Source: Streptomyces spororaveus (lineage in GTDB: Bacteria; Actinomycetota; Actinomycetes; Streptomycetales; Streptomycetaceae). Taken from it: DNA of 64,000 nt. The DNA is taken from assembly GCF_016755875.1 (NCBI RefSeq), contig NZ_BNED01000003.1, forward strand, positions 62,001-126,000, in the 5' to 3' direction. Shown here piece after piece: positions 8,542-16,266 of this stretch. Below the pieces are notes generated by a model. It did no database searches and was not told where the DNA came from. It saw only the letters and a program-made list of their open reading frames with translations. Position numbers and translations under genes: made by a program. How positions within the stretch are numbered: position 1 is the stretch's first letter; each line of letters begins with the position of its first letter.

Positions 8542-8946
8542 CGCGGAGACCGAACCGGTGGGCGGGACGTCCGGGTAGGGGTCGGCGTGGTCGTCGGCGA
8601 GACCCGCGGCTGCTCCGCAGCTGCCCCAGGCTCCGGCGCCCTGACCCGCGAGGATCTTCTCGGCTATCAGGATCTGCTGCTGCTTGGTGGCCTGGTGCGG
8701 GTATGCGGCGTACTGCTGGCCGCCGTAGGCGTCCCACGTCGGCTTGTATATCTGGAGTCCGCCGTAGTAGCCGTTGCCCGTGTTGGTGCTCCAGTTGTCC
8801 GTCGACTCGCAGTGGGCGACCTTGTCCCAGGTGGCGAGGGAGGCGGCGCTCGCAGTACCGGCGGGCACCAGGGAGAGGGTGAGACCGGCAAGGGTCAGGC
8901 CGGCCAGGGCGGCGATCTTCGTGCGGGGACGGACGGTTGCAGACAT
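7693..8946 (-). CDS. Secreted Rpf-type transglycosylase with beta-propeller repeats
   Basis: 417 residues. Residues 1-35 form a Sec signal peptide (basic start, LAGLTLAGLTLSLVPAG, cleavage after ASA). Residues 36-110 are a resuscitation-promoting-factor domain: TWDKVAHCEST with the predicted catalytic Glu47, GNGYYGGLQI, and Cys46 pairing with a Cys near 110. It should cleave peptidoglycan outside the cell. From about 137 to the end are six repeats of about 47 residues of the type VxLYAIGSDxRIYNxxGxY...W...F, a tectonin/PLL-like propeller, probably sugar-binding. The last 849 bases are almost identical to the end of the CHAP gene at 10566-12044. CGAGG precedes the ATG. The secreted peptide at 9010-9177 lies 63 bases upstream and may be co-transcribed. 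Confidence 0.9.
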   Translation of the reverse strand: MSATVRPRTKIAALAGLTLAGLTLSLVPAGTASAASLATWDKVAHCESTDNWSTNTGNGYYGGLQIYKPTWDAYGGQQYAAYPHQATKQQQILIAEKILAGQGAGAWGSCGAAAGLADDHADPYPDVPPTGSVSATVHLYGIGSDGRVYGNNANYSVGTWDGYQSVDGTQGFKQTTSIQVGDEVHVYAIGADDRIYEDRGNYKTGTWTGFQLVDNTQGFQQISVVATGNTVRLFALGSDGRVYGKSADYTQGSFTTLQLVDGTAGFKKITAAATGNTVRLYAIGSDDRIYNNNGNYSTGAWSGYNLVGNTAGFKQVAATATSEGTVRLYAIGSDDRIYNNNGNYSAGTWSGYSVVSGTAGFKQLAATPAGKTVHLYAIGSDDRVYNANGDYAAGSWSPFNLVGDAAGFKQISATPGA

Positions 8947-9009
8947 GGGGATACCTCGGTTCGGTGGTTCGGCGTGTGTGCGGAGGGTTGACTGACGAGC
9001 GCTGCGGTC

Positions 9010-9177
9010 CTACGACCAGCCCATGGAGTCCGCGGAGGTTCCGGCCTGCTCGGCGGCGGGAGCGGCGGCAACCAGGCGGCCCGGTCCGTCGACCTGGCCG
9101 GCGGCGTTGACACCGAGGGCGGTGAGGGCGGAAAGGGCGGTGACCGCGGCGGCCTGGGCGATACGGGTGCGGAGCAT
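9010..9177 (-). CDS. Short secreted peptide ending in SADSMGWS
   Basis: This 55-residue gene starts at ATG 9177, with AGAGGG about seven bases upstream, and stops at TAG 9010-9012. Residues 1-26 are a signal-like segment (MLRTRIAQAAAVTALSAL, then TALGVNAA). The remainder is an Ala/Pro-rich spacer ending AGTSADSMGWS. It has no cysteines. It lies 63 bases upstream of the Rpf-type gene on the same strand. Its size, export signal and short C-terminal motif suggest an exported peptide or a small wall-associated protein. I do not know its function. Confidence 0.65.
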   Translation of the reverse strand: MLRTRIAQAAAVTALSALTALGVNAAGQVDGPGRLVAAAPAAEQAGTSADSMGWS

Positions 9178-9292
9178 GGGGGTGCCCTCTTCTGACAGTT
9201 CGAGCGATGGGTCCGTGTCCTCAACCGGCCTGCGTCCCGCGGTGGCGCTGTCCGGTCCTGGCCCGCCGGGAGCTGGTCCCTGCTGGCGAGAA

Positions 9293-9683
9293 CTACTTTC
9301 GTCGCTGTTCAGAGGGGGTGGAAGGGGATTGGGGTGGCCCGAAGCGGCATTGGACCGATCCGTCCAGCGAAGGCTCGGAAATGGGCGGCTGGTTTTCGAA
9401 CGCGGCGGCGATGAGCGGCACTTCCGGCCTCAGTGGCGTCCAGTCGGCGAGCTCAGGGCAGCGCGAGAGCAGAAGGCGGATCAGGATGGTCGCGTGTTCC
9501 TCCGCCTCCGGGAGACTGCGCGCGCAGGTACAGGCCGATCACGGGATCCGGCCGGGCGTGCGGATGGACACTGATGTGCTCGGCTCCGTCGTCCGGGCCG
9601 AGGCGGGAACGGATCAGTGTGGGCAGGTCTATGGCGGCGCGGGCGTCGCGCGGTGCGCGCAGTCCGGTGTGGACGAGGTACAT
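9293..9683 (-). pseudogene. Frameshifted small actinobacterial protein
   Basis: ATG 9683 has GGAAGAG seven bases upstream. The frame reads MYLVHTGLRAPRDAR, then EHISVHPHARPDPVIG, then LYLRAQS. Near 9508 the coherent sequence moves to another frame: LPEAEEHATILIRLLLSRCP, ELADWTPLRPEVPLIAAAF and so on to TAG 9293-9295. Together this is one protein of about 130 residues broken by a one-base shift. Such proteins are common in Streptomyces and their role is unknown to me. A sequencing error would restore an intact gene. Confidence 0.65.
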
Positions 9684-10565
9684 GAAGTCGACTCTTCCAA
9701 CGGCCGACTCGCATGTCAGGCGCTGCGATGTGGCCCGTTCGGGCCATGGCCTCTTGGGTCCACAGTGTGGACAGGGCGCGGTCTCGCGTGTCCCGGGTCC
9801 TGGCCGTGCCGGATGGATGAAGGCTCTGCTCTTGCGTGCCGGGTATACGAGCGTGGGCATCGACCTTTCGGGCCGTGCACGGATCATCTAGAACTTCGGC
9901 GCGCCTCGAACACCGACCCTGCGGCTGGGTGAGGTTCAATCAAGCGGTCGTGAGAACAGGTGTTTGACGGCGCATCATCTACCGGCCGGCAGTGTTCCTC
10001 GGGACGCGTGGCGCCACCTGGATGCCGGCCGGTGGCGGCTTGGGGCAGGAGGCTGTGGTCTGCGTTGGGTGGGGTGAGTTCCCCGGCGGCCATCCGGAGC
10101 GGATGGCCGCGCTTGCATCGTGCCGCGACCAGGCTGGACAGGCGGTCCGGTCTGAAGGATCCCGCACCGACTTCGACCAAGTGGTGCGGCTTGAACAGCA
10201 CACGGATCGCTGCGAAATCGCGGCGGTCAGGGAATGTCAGGGCTCATGGTGGTGAACGAAATCCTCGGGCACAACCAGGTTCGCCCAGCCTCCTTCTGTT
10301 GGCGGTTCTCAGGCGCGGCGACCCGGCTTCAAGCAGCGTGGCTCATCGATCCGGTTCGGGAACAGGTAGTGGCAACGGTCCCCCCGGAGCCTCCCGCGAC
10401 TATTGCTCCGGAAGGTCCCGAGAGCCCACCCGGGCCCCTTTGGGCCAAGTCCCTTTCCGTCCAGCGGATTACACTTCCGCAGGTCAGGGACCCGGGACAG
10501 AGTTGATCTCGAAGCGCCGGACGGAAGATCCGAGCGCCACCGATCGACTCTGTGGGGGAACCACC
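9684..10565. other. Long gene-poor region upstream of the CHAP gene
   Basis: Frames here are low-complexity or lack ribosome binding sites. The 3' part (about 10380-10565) presumably holds the promoter and leader of the CHAP gene and has several short G/C inverted repeats (for example GGCCC around 10435-10445). I looked for a ydaO-type c-di-AMP riboswitch, known upstream of wall-hydrolase genes in Streptomyces, and did not find a convincing one. Confidence 0.4.
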
Positions 10566-12044
10566 ATGTCCAAGTCCATCCGTGTCTCTGCGTCTTCGCT
10601 GCGCCGCTCCGTCTCGTTCGCGCTCACTTCCGCGATCTCGGTCGCCGCGCTGGGCGTCCTCGGAGCGGCCCCTGCCAGCGCCGCCACGATCGGCGAGACC
10701 ATCGCCTCCGCGGCCAGGGGCGAGACCGGGAACGGGCCCTGCGCGCACGGTGGATACGTCGGCGGCCCGAACCAGAACAGCAGCTGCAGCAACGGCCGGC
10801 GCACCCACGCCTGGTGCGCGGACTTCGCCGGCTGGGCGTGGGCCCAGGCCGGGGTCGCCGGCCGGGGCACGCTGACCGACATGGCCAACAGCTTCCTCGA
10901 CTACGGGAACAAGTACGGCACCCGGTCGACCACCCCGCACGTCGGCGATGCTGTCGTCTACAACATGAACGACGGCACCTACATCAACGACCACGTCGCC
11001 ATCGTGACCGCCATTTCCGGCGACAGCGTCACCATCACGGGCGGCAACGAGAGCAACGCGGTCCACACGAACACGACCACCAACTGGCGCGTAGGCCAGT
11101 CCCCGTTCGGCCAGGTCATCACCGCCTACATCTCCCCGCTGGGCAGCGGCGAGGAAGGCACCCCGCAGACCCCGGCGGCTCCTGCGGTGTCCCCGACGGT
11201 CCACCTGTACGGGATCGGTTCGGACGGCCGGGTGTACGGCAACAACGCGAACTACTCGGTAGGGACGTGGGACGGGTACCAGAGCGTCGACGGCACGCAG
11301 GGCTTCAAGCAGACCACCTCGATCCAGGTGGGCGACGAGGTCCACGTCTACGCGATCGGCGCGGACGACCGTATCTACGAAGACCGCGGCAACTACAAAA
11401 CCGGCACCTGGACCGGCTTCCAGCTCGTCGACAACACGCAGGGCTTCCAGCAGATCTCGGTCGTGGCGACCGGCAACACCGTCCGCCTCTTCGCCCTCGG
11501 CTCCGACGGCCGCGTATACAGCAACGACGGGGACTACGGGCAGAGCGACTGGAGCGGCTTCCAGCTGGTGGACGGCACTGCGGGGTTCAAGAAGATCACC
11601 GCCGCCGCGACCGGCAACACCGTCCGGCTGTACGCCATCGGCTCCGACGACCGGATTTACAACAACAACGGCAACTACTCCACCGGCGCGTGGAGCGGCT
11701 ACAACCTCGTCGGCAACACGGCCGGCTTCAAGCAGGTCGCTGCCACGGCGACGAGCGAGGGCACGGTCAGGCTGTACGCGATCGGTTCGGACGATCGGAT
11801 CTACAACAACAACGGCAACTACTCCGCCGGCACGTGGAGCGGCTACAGCGTGGTCAGTGGCACGGCCGGGTTCAAGCAGCTCGCTGCCACCCCTGCTGGC
11901 AAGACCGTGCACCTGTACGCGATCGGCTCGGATGACCGGGTGTACAACGCGAACGGCGACTACGCCGCCGGGTCCTGGAGCCCCTTCAACCTCGTCGGCG
12001 ACGCCGCAGGCTTCAAGCAGATCAGCGCCACCCCCGGCGCCTAA
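10566..12044 (+). CDS. Secreted CHAP-domain amidase/endopeptidase with beta-propeller repeats
   Basis: 492 residues from ATG 10566 (GGGGG upstream). A signal peptide spans about 1-40 (SFALTSAISVAALGVLGAAP, then ASA). A CHAP domain follows, with nucleophile Cys84 in HAWCADFAGWAW, His143 in NDHVAIVTAI and a polar residue in GGNES near 162. CHAP enzymes cut peptidoglycan amide bonds. Residues from about 211 form six repeats of a tectonin/PLL-like propeller shared with the Rpf-type enzyme. The propeller DNA is an inverted near-copy of 7693-8541. The long 5' extension of this reading frame is not coding; the signal peptide fixes the start. Confidence 0.9.
   Translation: MSKSIRVSASSLRRSVSFALTSAISVAALGVLGAAPASAATIGETIASAARGETGNGPCAHGGYVGGPNQNSSCSNGRRTHAWCADFAGWAWAQAGVAGRGTLTDMANSFLDYGNKYGTRSTTPHVGDAVVYNMNDGTYINDHVAIVTAISGDSVTITGGNESNAVHTNTTTNWRVGQSPFGQVITAYISPLGSGEEGTPQTPAAPAVSPTVHLYGIGSDGRVYGNNANYSVGTWDGYQSVDGTQGFKQTTSIQVGDEVHVYAIGADDRIYEDRGNYKTGTWTGFQLVDNTQGFQQISVVATGNTVRLFALGSDGRVYSNDGDYGQSDWSGFQLVDGTAGFKKITAAATGNTVRLYAIGSDDRIYNNNGNYSTGAWSGYNLVGNTAGFKQVAATATSEGTVRLYAIGSDDRIYNNNGNYSAGTWSGYSVVSGTAGFKQLAATPAGKTVHLYAIGSDDRVYNANGDYAAGSWSPFNLVGDAAGFKQISATPGA
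11196..12044 (+). repeat. Right arm of the 849-bp inverted duplication
   Basis: Equal in length to 7693-8541 on the opposite strand and almost identical. Similarity begins at ACGGTCCAC in the linker before the first propeller repeat and ends at the stop codon. Confidence 0.9.
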
Positions 12045-12151
12045 CCCCCGCTGTCCGGGCCGCGCACCTTCTCAGGCAGGTGCGAGGCCCGGGCACGTGA
12101 GCGTCGGTGACGCCGTGCGGCGCGCCCCGACCACCGCTCCCGCGTCCCGTC

Positions 12152-12189
12152 CCGTCCTGCCCGGCACGACTACGTGCCGGGCAGGACGG
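12152..12189 (+). terminator. Strong hairpin between CHAP and SGNH genes
   Basis: CCGTCCTGCCCGGCAC and its exact complement flank a six-base loop GACTAC. There is no long T-run. It is 107 bases after the CHAP stop and ends eight bases before the ribosome binding site of the next gene, so it may act as a terminator or as a leader structure for that gene. Confidence 0.7.
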
Positions 12190-12206
12190 CTTTCACAAGG
12201 AGAACC

Positions 12207-13850
12207 GTGCACCGCCTCGCCATCTTGACCAGCGCCACTGTCTTCCTGGTGGCGGCCACGGCCCCGGTCCTGGGGGCGGTGGCCGCGTCCGCCGCACCGC
12301 CGGCACCCGTGGTCCGCGTCCTGCCTCTCGGTGATTCGATCACCTACGGGCAGGGCAGTTCCAACGAATCGGGCTACCGCTTGCCACTGCACGGGCTCGC
12401 CGCCAAGCAGTCTCGCTACTCGCTCGACTTCGTCGGGTCCCTTGAGCACGGTGCGATGCCGGACTCCGCGCACGAGGGGCACGCGGGCTACACCATCGAG
12501 CGCATCCGTGCCGGCGCGAACCGCTGGCTGGCGGCAGCCCAGCCCGACGTCGTACTGCTCCACGTCGGAATCAACGATCTCAACCAGGGTGCGGACCCGG
12601 GGCAGGCCGCAGACCAGGCCTCCGCCCTCGTCGACCAGATCTTCGCGGCCCGTCCCGGAGTCGCCGTCATCATGGAAGGTCTCATCCCGACAACCCCCGG
12701 ATGGAACCATCAGGACCTGTCCCAGCCCGCAGCACGGTACAACCAGCGGCTGAAGCAGCTGGAACAGGTGGAGCAGCAGGCCGGAAAGCGTTTCCGTTTC
12801 GTCGACGCACCTGCACTGACGCCGACCGACCGGGCGGACGCAACCCATCCCGCGCAGATGTCCGACGGTCTGCACCCCAACGACGCCGGATACGCCCGAC
12901 TGGCCCAGGCCTTCTTCACCCCTCTGGACGAGGCGTATTCGGCACACTGGTTCACCGGCGGCCCCGCCCGGCCGGATCAGCCCCGGCTCAAGAACACGGT
13001 GCATTTGCAGCGGATCGCGCCCAACGGGGACCTGTTCAACACCGAGGGCGACTTCGCGGCAGGCAGGTGGAGCGGCTGGAGCGCCCAGGGGGCCTCGCAG
13101 CTGAAGGAGGTCACCAGTACCGGCACGGGACCGGTGAACCGGGTCTTCGCTATCGGCAGCGACAACAAGATCTACGAGAACGACGGCGACTACGCAGCCG
13201 GAAAATGGTCGGGCTGGTTCACACCCGCCATCAACAACTCCACGACCTACACCGCACTGTCCGCGTCCTCCTACGGCAACACCGTCCACCTCGTGGCCAT
13301 CGGCACGGACGGACACCTCTACAACACCGACGGCGACTACACGGCCGGAAAGTGGAACGGCTGGAGCGACCAAGGCGGCACCAACCTCAAGCACGTCACC
13401 AGCGCCACCACCGCCGACCAGGTCAACCACGTCTTCGCCACCGACACCACAGGCCAGATCCTCCAACTCGACGCCGACTACGCCGCCGGCGCGTGGGGCA
13501 ACTGGAACCTCGCCGGCCCCACCGGCGGCTTCAAAGCGCTCGATGTCACCGCCTCCGCGAGCGGGAACACCGTGCACCTCGGAGCGATCAGCCCGGCCGG
13601 CCAGTACTACAACACCGACGGCGACTTCGACCGCGGTGGAGCCTGGAACGGCTGGAGCAACATGGGCGGCGACAACCTCACGCGCGTCACCAGCGCCGCA
13701 GCGAACGGCGTCAACCACGTCTTCGCGACCACCGGCGACAACCGCCTCATCGAACGCGACGGCGACTACAACACCGGCACCTGGAACAACTGGGCCGACG
13801 CCGCAGGCGGCGCCGACGCCACCACGGCCACCGCCAGCTTCACCAATTGA
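12207..13850 (+). CDS. Secreted SGNH/GDSL esterase with beta-propeller repeats
   Basis: 547 residues. GTG 12207 is chosen because AAGGAG lies four bases upstream and a signal peptide follows directly (LAILTSATVFLVAATAPVLG, cleaved after ASA). SGNH blocks are clear: block I LPLGDSITYGQG with Ser44, block III HVGINDLN with Asn123, and block V DGLHPNDAGY with Asp220 and His223. From about 265 on are six repeats with the YxxDGDYxxGxWxGW signature, a divergent version of the propeller in the two upstream enzymes. It probably deacylates a wall or polysaccharide substrate outside the cell. Confidence 0.9.
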   Translation: MHRLAILTSATVFLVAATAPVLGAVAASAAPPAPVVRVLPLGDSITYGQGSSNESGYRLPLHGLAAKQSRYSLDFVGSLEHGAMPDSAHEGHAGYTIERIRAGANRWLAAAQPDVVLLHVGINDLNQGADPGQAADQASALVDQIFAARPGVAVIMEGLIPTTPGWNHQDLSQPAARYNQRLKQLEQVEQQAGKRFRFVDAPALTPTDRADATHPAQMSDGLHPNDAGYARLAQAFFTPLDEAYSAHWFTGGPARPDQPRLKNTVHLQRIAPNGDLFNTEGDFAAGRWSGWSAQGASQLKEVTSTGTGPVNRVFAIGSDNKIYENDGDYAAGKWSGWFTPAINNSTTYTALSASSYGNTVHLVAIGTDGHLYNTDGDYTAGKWNGWSDQGGTNLKHVTSATTADQVNHVFATDTTGQILQLDADYAAGAWGNWNLAGPTGGFKALDVTASASGNTVHLGAISPAGQYYNTDGDFDRGGAWNGWSNMGGDNLTRVTSAAANGVNHVFATTGDNRLIERDGDYNTGTWNNWADAAGGADATTATASFTN

Positions 13851-14012
13851 CCACCGCGCCAAACCGACCTACATGCCCACGACCGCTGAACACGCGCACC
13901 ATCGGCAGAGGACCCAGCCATACATCCACCCGGCGGCCGGGGTCACCAGGCCGCACCGGGGAGAACCACAGATGGCACCCCTTCTCGCTCTCATACCGCG
14001 CTCCTTCCCTTA

Positions 14013-15140
14013 GAGGTCTTTTTATCCCAGAATCTGGAGATTTGATGCGATTCTTGAAGTGGTCGACCACGGTGCGGTAGTGACCATTGACGGAGTCGGT
14101 TTCTGTGGGGTGTGTGGGGTGGCTTGTGGGGCGGGCTGGTTCTTGCGCCTGTCTCATCCCAGGATGTCCGTCGATTGGCGGCCCGTGTGCTTCCAGCGTC
14201 GCGGCCGTGCGCTTGGGCGCATTCGGTCCGCGGCGGTACGCCGGACTCATGACAACACGACGTCCGTATCCGAGTGATCTGTCCGACGCACGCTGGGAGT
14301 TGATCGAGCCGGTCCTTGCGGCCTGGCGCTTCGAGCGCCGTGGCCGGGCTCTGGACTTTGGCCGGCCTCCGAGGCATGACCTGCGCGAGATCATGAACGC
14401 GATCCTCTACGTGGACCGCACCGGCTGCCAGTGGGCCTACCTCCCGCACGACTTCCCACCGCACCAGAGCGTCTACGGCTACTTCGCCAGATGGGCTGAC
14501 GAGGGCGTATTTGCCCAGCTCAATGGCCTGCTCAGGCAGCTTTTACGGGAGAAGGAAGGGCGGAATGCAGAGCCAACTGCGTGTGTGATCGACGCGCAGA
14601 GCGTCAAGACATCCACCAGCGTTCCCGCCACCAGCCAGGGCATCGACGCGGGCAAGAAGATCGCGGGCCGCAAACGCAGCATCGTCACCGACACCCTCGG
14701 CCTCCTCCTCGCCGTGCTGGTCACCGCGGCCAGCGTGCAGGACTCCGCGGCCGGCACCCGCCTCATCGACCAGACCGCCGCAGACCACCCGTCAATCCGC
14801 AAAGTGTGGGTCGACGGCGGATACCGTCAGCACCTGGTCGAGCATGCCGCCGCTCTGGGCATCGACATGGAGATCACCGCACGCAAGCCCGGGACCAAGG
14901 GTTTCACCCCCATACCCAAGCGGTGGGCAGTCGAGCGGACCTACGGCTGGCTCATGCTCCACCGCCGCCTGGCCCGCGACTACGAAACCCTGCCCACCCG
15001 CTCCGAAGCCGTCATCCACATCGCGATGACCGACCTCATGGCCCGCCGCCTCACCGGCGAGAACACCGTCTCCTGGCGCGACCCGAAGAAGACCACAGAA
15101 CACCCGATTCCGGGATGAAACAGAGGGATAAAACGACCTC
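14013..15140 (+). mobile_element. Complete IS5-family insertion sequence (1128 bp)
   Basis: The ends are GAGGTCTTTTTATCCC on the left and, inverted, GAGGTCGTTTTATCCC on the right: 16-base terminal inverted repeats with one mismatch. A TA dinucleotide lies outside each end (14011-14012 and 15141-15142), matching the TA target duplication of several IS5 subgroups. It encodes one intact transposase. Immediately to its right is the left part of a second copy in the same orientation. Confidence 0.85.
14249..15118 (+). CDS. IS5-family DDE transposase
   Basis: 289 residues starting MTTRRPYPSDLSDARWELIE, the usual opening of this group (DUF4096-type N-terminal domain). The catalytic residues are visible: Asp115 in VIDAQSVKTS, Asp189 in VWVDGGY and Glu229 in ERTYGWLMLHRRL. 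The frame is intact, so the element may still move. An upstream in-frame ATG exists, but homologues start at MTTRR. Confidence 0.9.
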   Translation: MTTRRPYPSDLSDARWELIEPVLAAWRFERRGRALDFGRPPRHDLREIMNAILYVDRTGCQWAYLPHDFPPHQSVYGYFARWADEGVFAQLNGLLRQLLREKEGRNAEPTACVIDAQSVKTSTSVPATSQGIDAGKKIAGRKRSIVTDTLGLLLAVLVTAASVQDSAAGTRLIDQTAADHPSIRKVWVDGGYRQHLVEHAAALGIDMEITARKPGTKGFTPIPKRWAVERTYGWLMLHRRLARDYETLPTRSEAVIHIAMTDLMARRLTGENTVSWRDPKKTTEHPIPG

Positions 15141-15143
15141 TAA

Positions 15144-15479
15144 GAGGTCTTTTTATCCCAGAATCTGGAGATTTGATGCGATTCTTGAAGTGGTCGACCA
15201 CGGTGCGGTAGTGACTATTGACGGAGTCGGTTTCTGTGGGGTGTGTGGGGTGGCTTGTGGGGCGGGCTGGTTCTTGCGCCTGTCTCATCCCAGGATGTCC
15301 GTCGATTGGCGGCCCGTGTGCTTCCAGCGTCGCGGCCGTGCGCCTGGGCGCATTCGGTCCGCGGCGGTACGCCGGACTCATGACAACACGACGTCCGTAT
15401 CCGAGTGATCTGTCCGACGCACGCTGGGAGTTGATCGAGCCGGTCCTTGCGGCCTGGCGCTTCGAGCGCCGTGGCCGGG
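15144..15479 (+). mobile_element. Truncated second copy of the same insertion sequence
   Basis: It begins GAGGTCTTTTTATCCC like the complete element and stays nearly identical, with only scattered substitutions noticed, through the start of the transposase (MTTRR to RRGR). Identity stops after GTGGCCGGG at 15479. The 3' two thirds are missing, so it cannot transpose by itself. Confidence 0.85.
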
Positions 15480-15682
15480 TACCGAGTCGTCGGTCAGACT
15501 GGTTCAGGCTCCTTGGCGAGGGCGGAGAGGCTGAGCTGCTTCTTCTGGGAGATGCGGCGGCGGGCGTCCCCGAAGCGGTCGCCGCAGTCCGAGACATCAC
15601 AGTGATCCACCTAAACGCAGCAGAAGGCCCCCAACCCCGCTGACCAGCCAGACGCCGGGCCCTCAGGCCCCTCAGGTGAACC

Positions 15683-15817
15683 GGACCTATCCCCGCGGGC
15701 TCAGGGTCGACCGCGTCCGCACCTTGAGCATCGCGGTACCGGACGGACCATCCACGCCTGCTCGTCCCGGCCGTGCGGGGCCTTGACCGGACCATCCCCG
15801 CAGGCGCGGGGTCGACC
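15683..15817 (-). CRISPR. Vestigial type I-E-like CRISPR array
   Basis: Three repeat-like units: 15683-15712 (GGACCTATCCCCGCGGGC then GGGTCGACC), one starting at 15745 (GGACCATCC, then degenerate) and 15789-15817 (GGACCATCCCCGC then GCGCGGGGTCGACC). Read on the minus strand, the best one is GGTCGACCCCGCG...CGGGGATGGTCC, the pattern of actinobacterial I-E repeats. The first two units are 62 bases apart, one repeat plus a 32-base spacer (15713-15744); the last two are only 44 apart, so part has been deleted. No cas gene is in the window. It is probably a remnant. Confidence 0.55.
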
Positions 15818-15880
15818 TTTCTGAGCTGCAACTTTATCGGCCGAGGTGGGTGTTTTCGTTTAGTTGCTTTTTTGGGGGCG
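15818..15880 (-). promoter_or_regulatory. AT-rich leader-like segment next to the CRISPR remnant
   Basis: Directly beside the best-preserved repeat is a tract unusually rich in A and T for this genome (TTTATC, GTTTTCGTTTAGTTGC, TTTTTT). On the minus strand it lies upstream of the repeats, where a CRISPR leader would be. The assignment is by position and composition only. Confidence 0.4.
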
Positions 15881-16266
15881 GGCCGAGAGGAGCACCCTGT
15901 CCAGGCCGACGGGCTGCCACCGACCGCTCGATCACACCGAGCTCGTCGGCGACCGCACAAGGTGTGCTGCTTCATCAGGAAGTCTCCGCCAGCAGCTGCT
16001 TGCCCCTTTCTGCGTCCCGTTCTCCTGCCGCACACCGATCCTCGCAGTCACGGTCGTCCTTCACGCCGGGCGAACTCCTGACATGCGCGACCTCACCGGC
16101 AACCAAGCCAGGTGGCGGGGAGGAGGTCGGCGAGCGGTCCGTCACTCCTGAGGGTGGAACACGGCGGTCCAGTGGGCGCAGCCCCGGCCCGCCGCGGCCC
16201 CGTCCCGACCCGGTGTCCCAGAAAGCTGGGGCACCCGAGGAACCGACGGACGGAAGTGGTTCGCGC
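15881..16266. other. Gene-poor stretch upstream of the delta-60 protein
   Basis: No frame looks like cas2 or any other protein on either strand. The 3' end should contain the promoter of the gene at 16267. The neighbouring segment 15480-15682, between the IS fragment and the CRISPR remnant, ends a minus-strand frame SQKKQLSLSALAKEPEPV that may be the tail of a lost gene. Confidence 0.35.

Noticed and set aside
7636..8991. Plus-strand frame of 451 codons opposite the Rpf-type gene, and the matching minus-strand frame opposite the CHAP gene (10329-11912)
   Set aside because: They are antisense shadows of the propeller repeats (VVVDPIVRTDRVQP-like repeats) and lack starts and signals of their own.
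9684..10565. Possible c-di-AMP (ydaO-type) riboswitch upstream of the CHAP gene
   Set aside because: I looked because such riboswitches precede wall-hydrolase genes in Streptomyces, but I could not find the conserved core blocks; only generic G/C hairpins are present.
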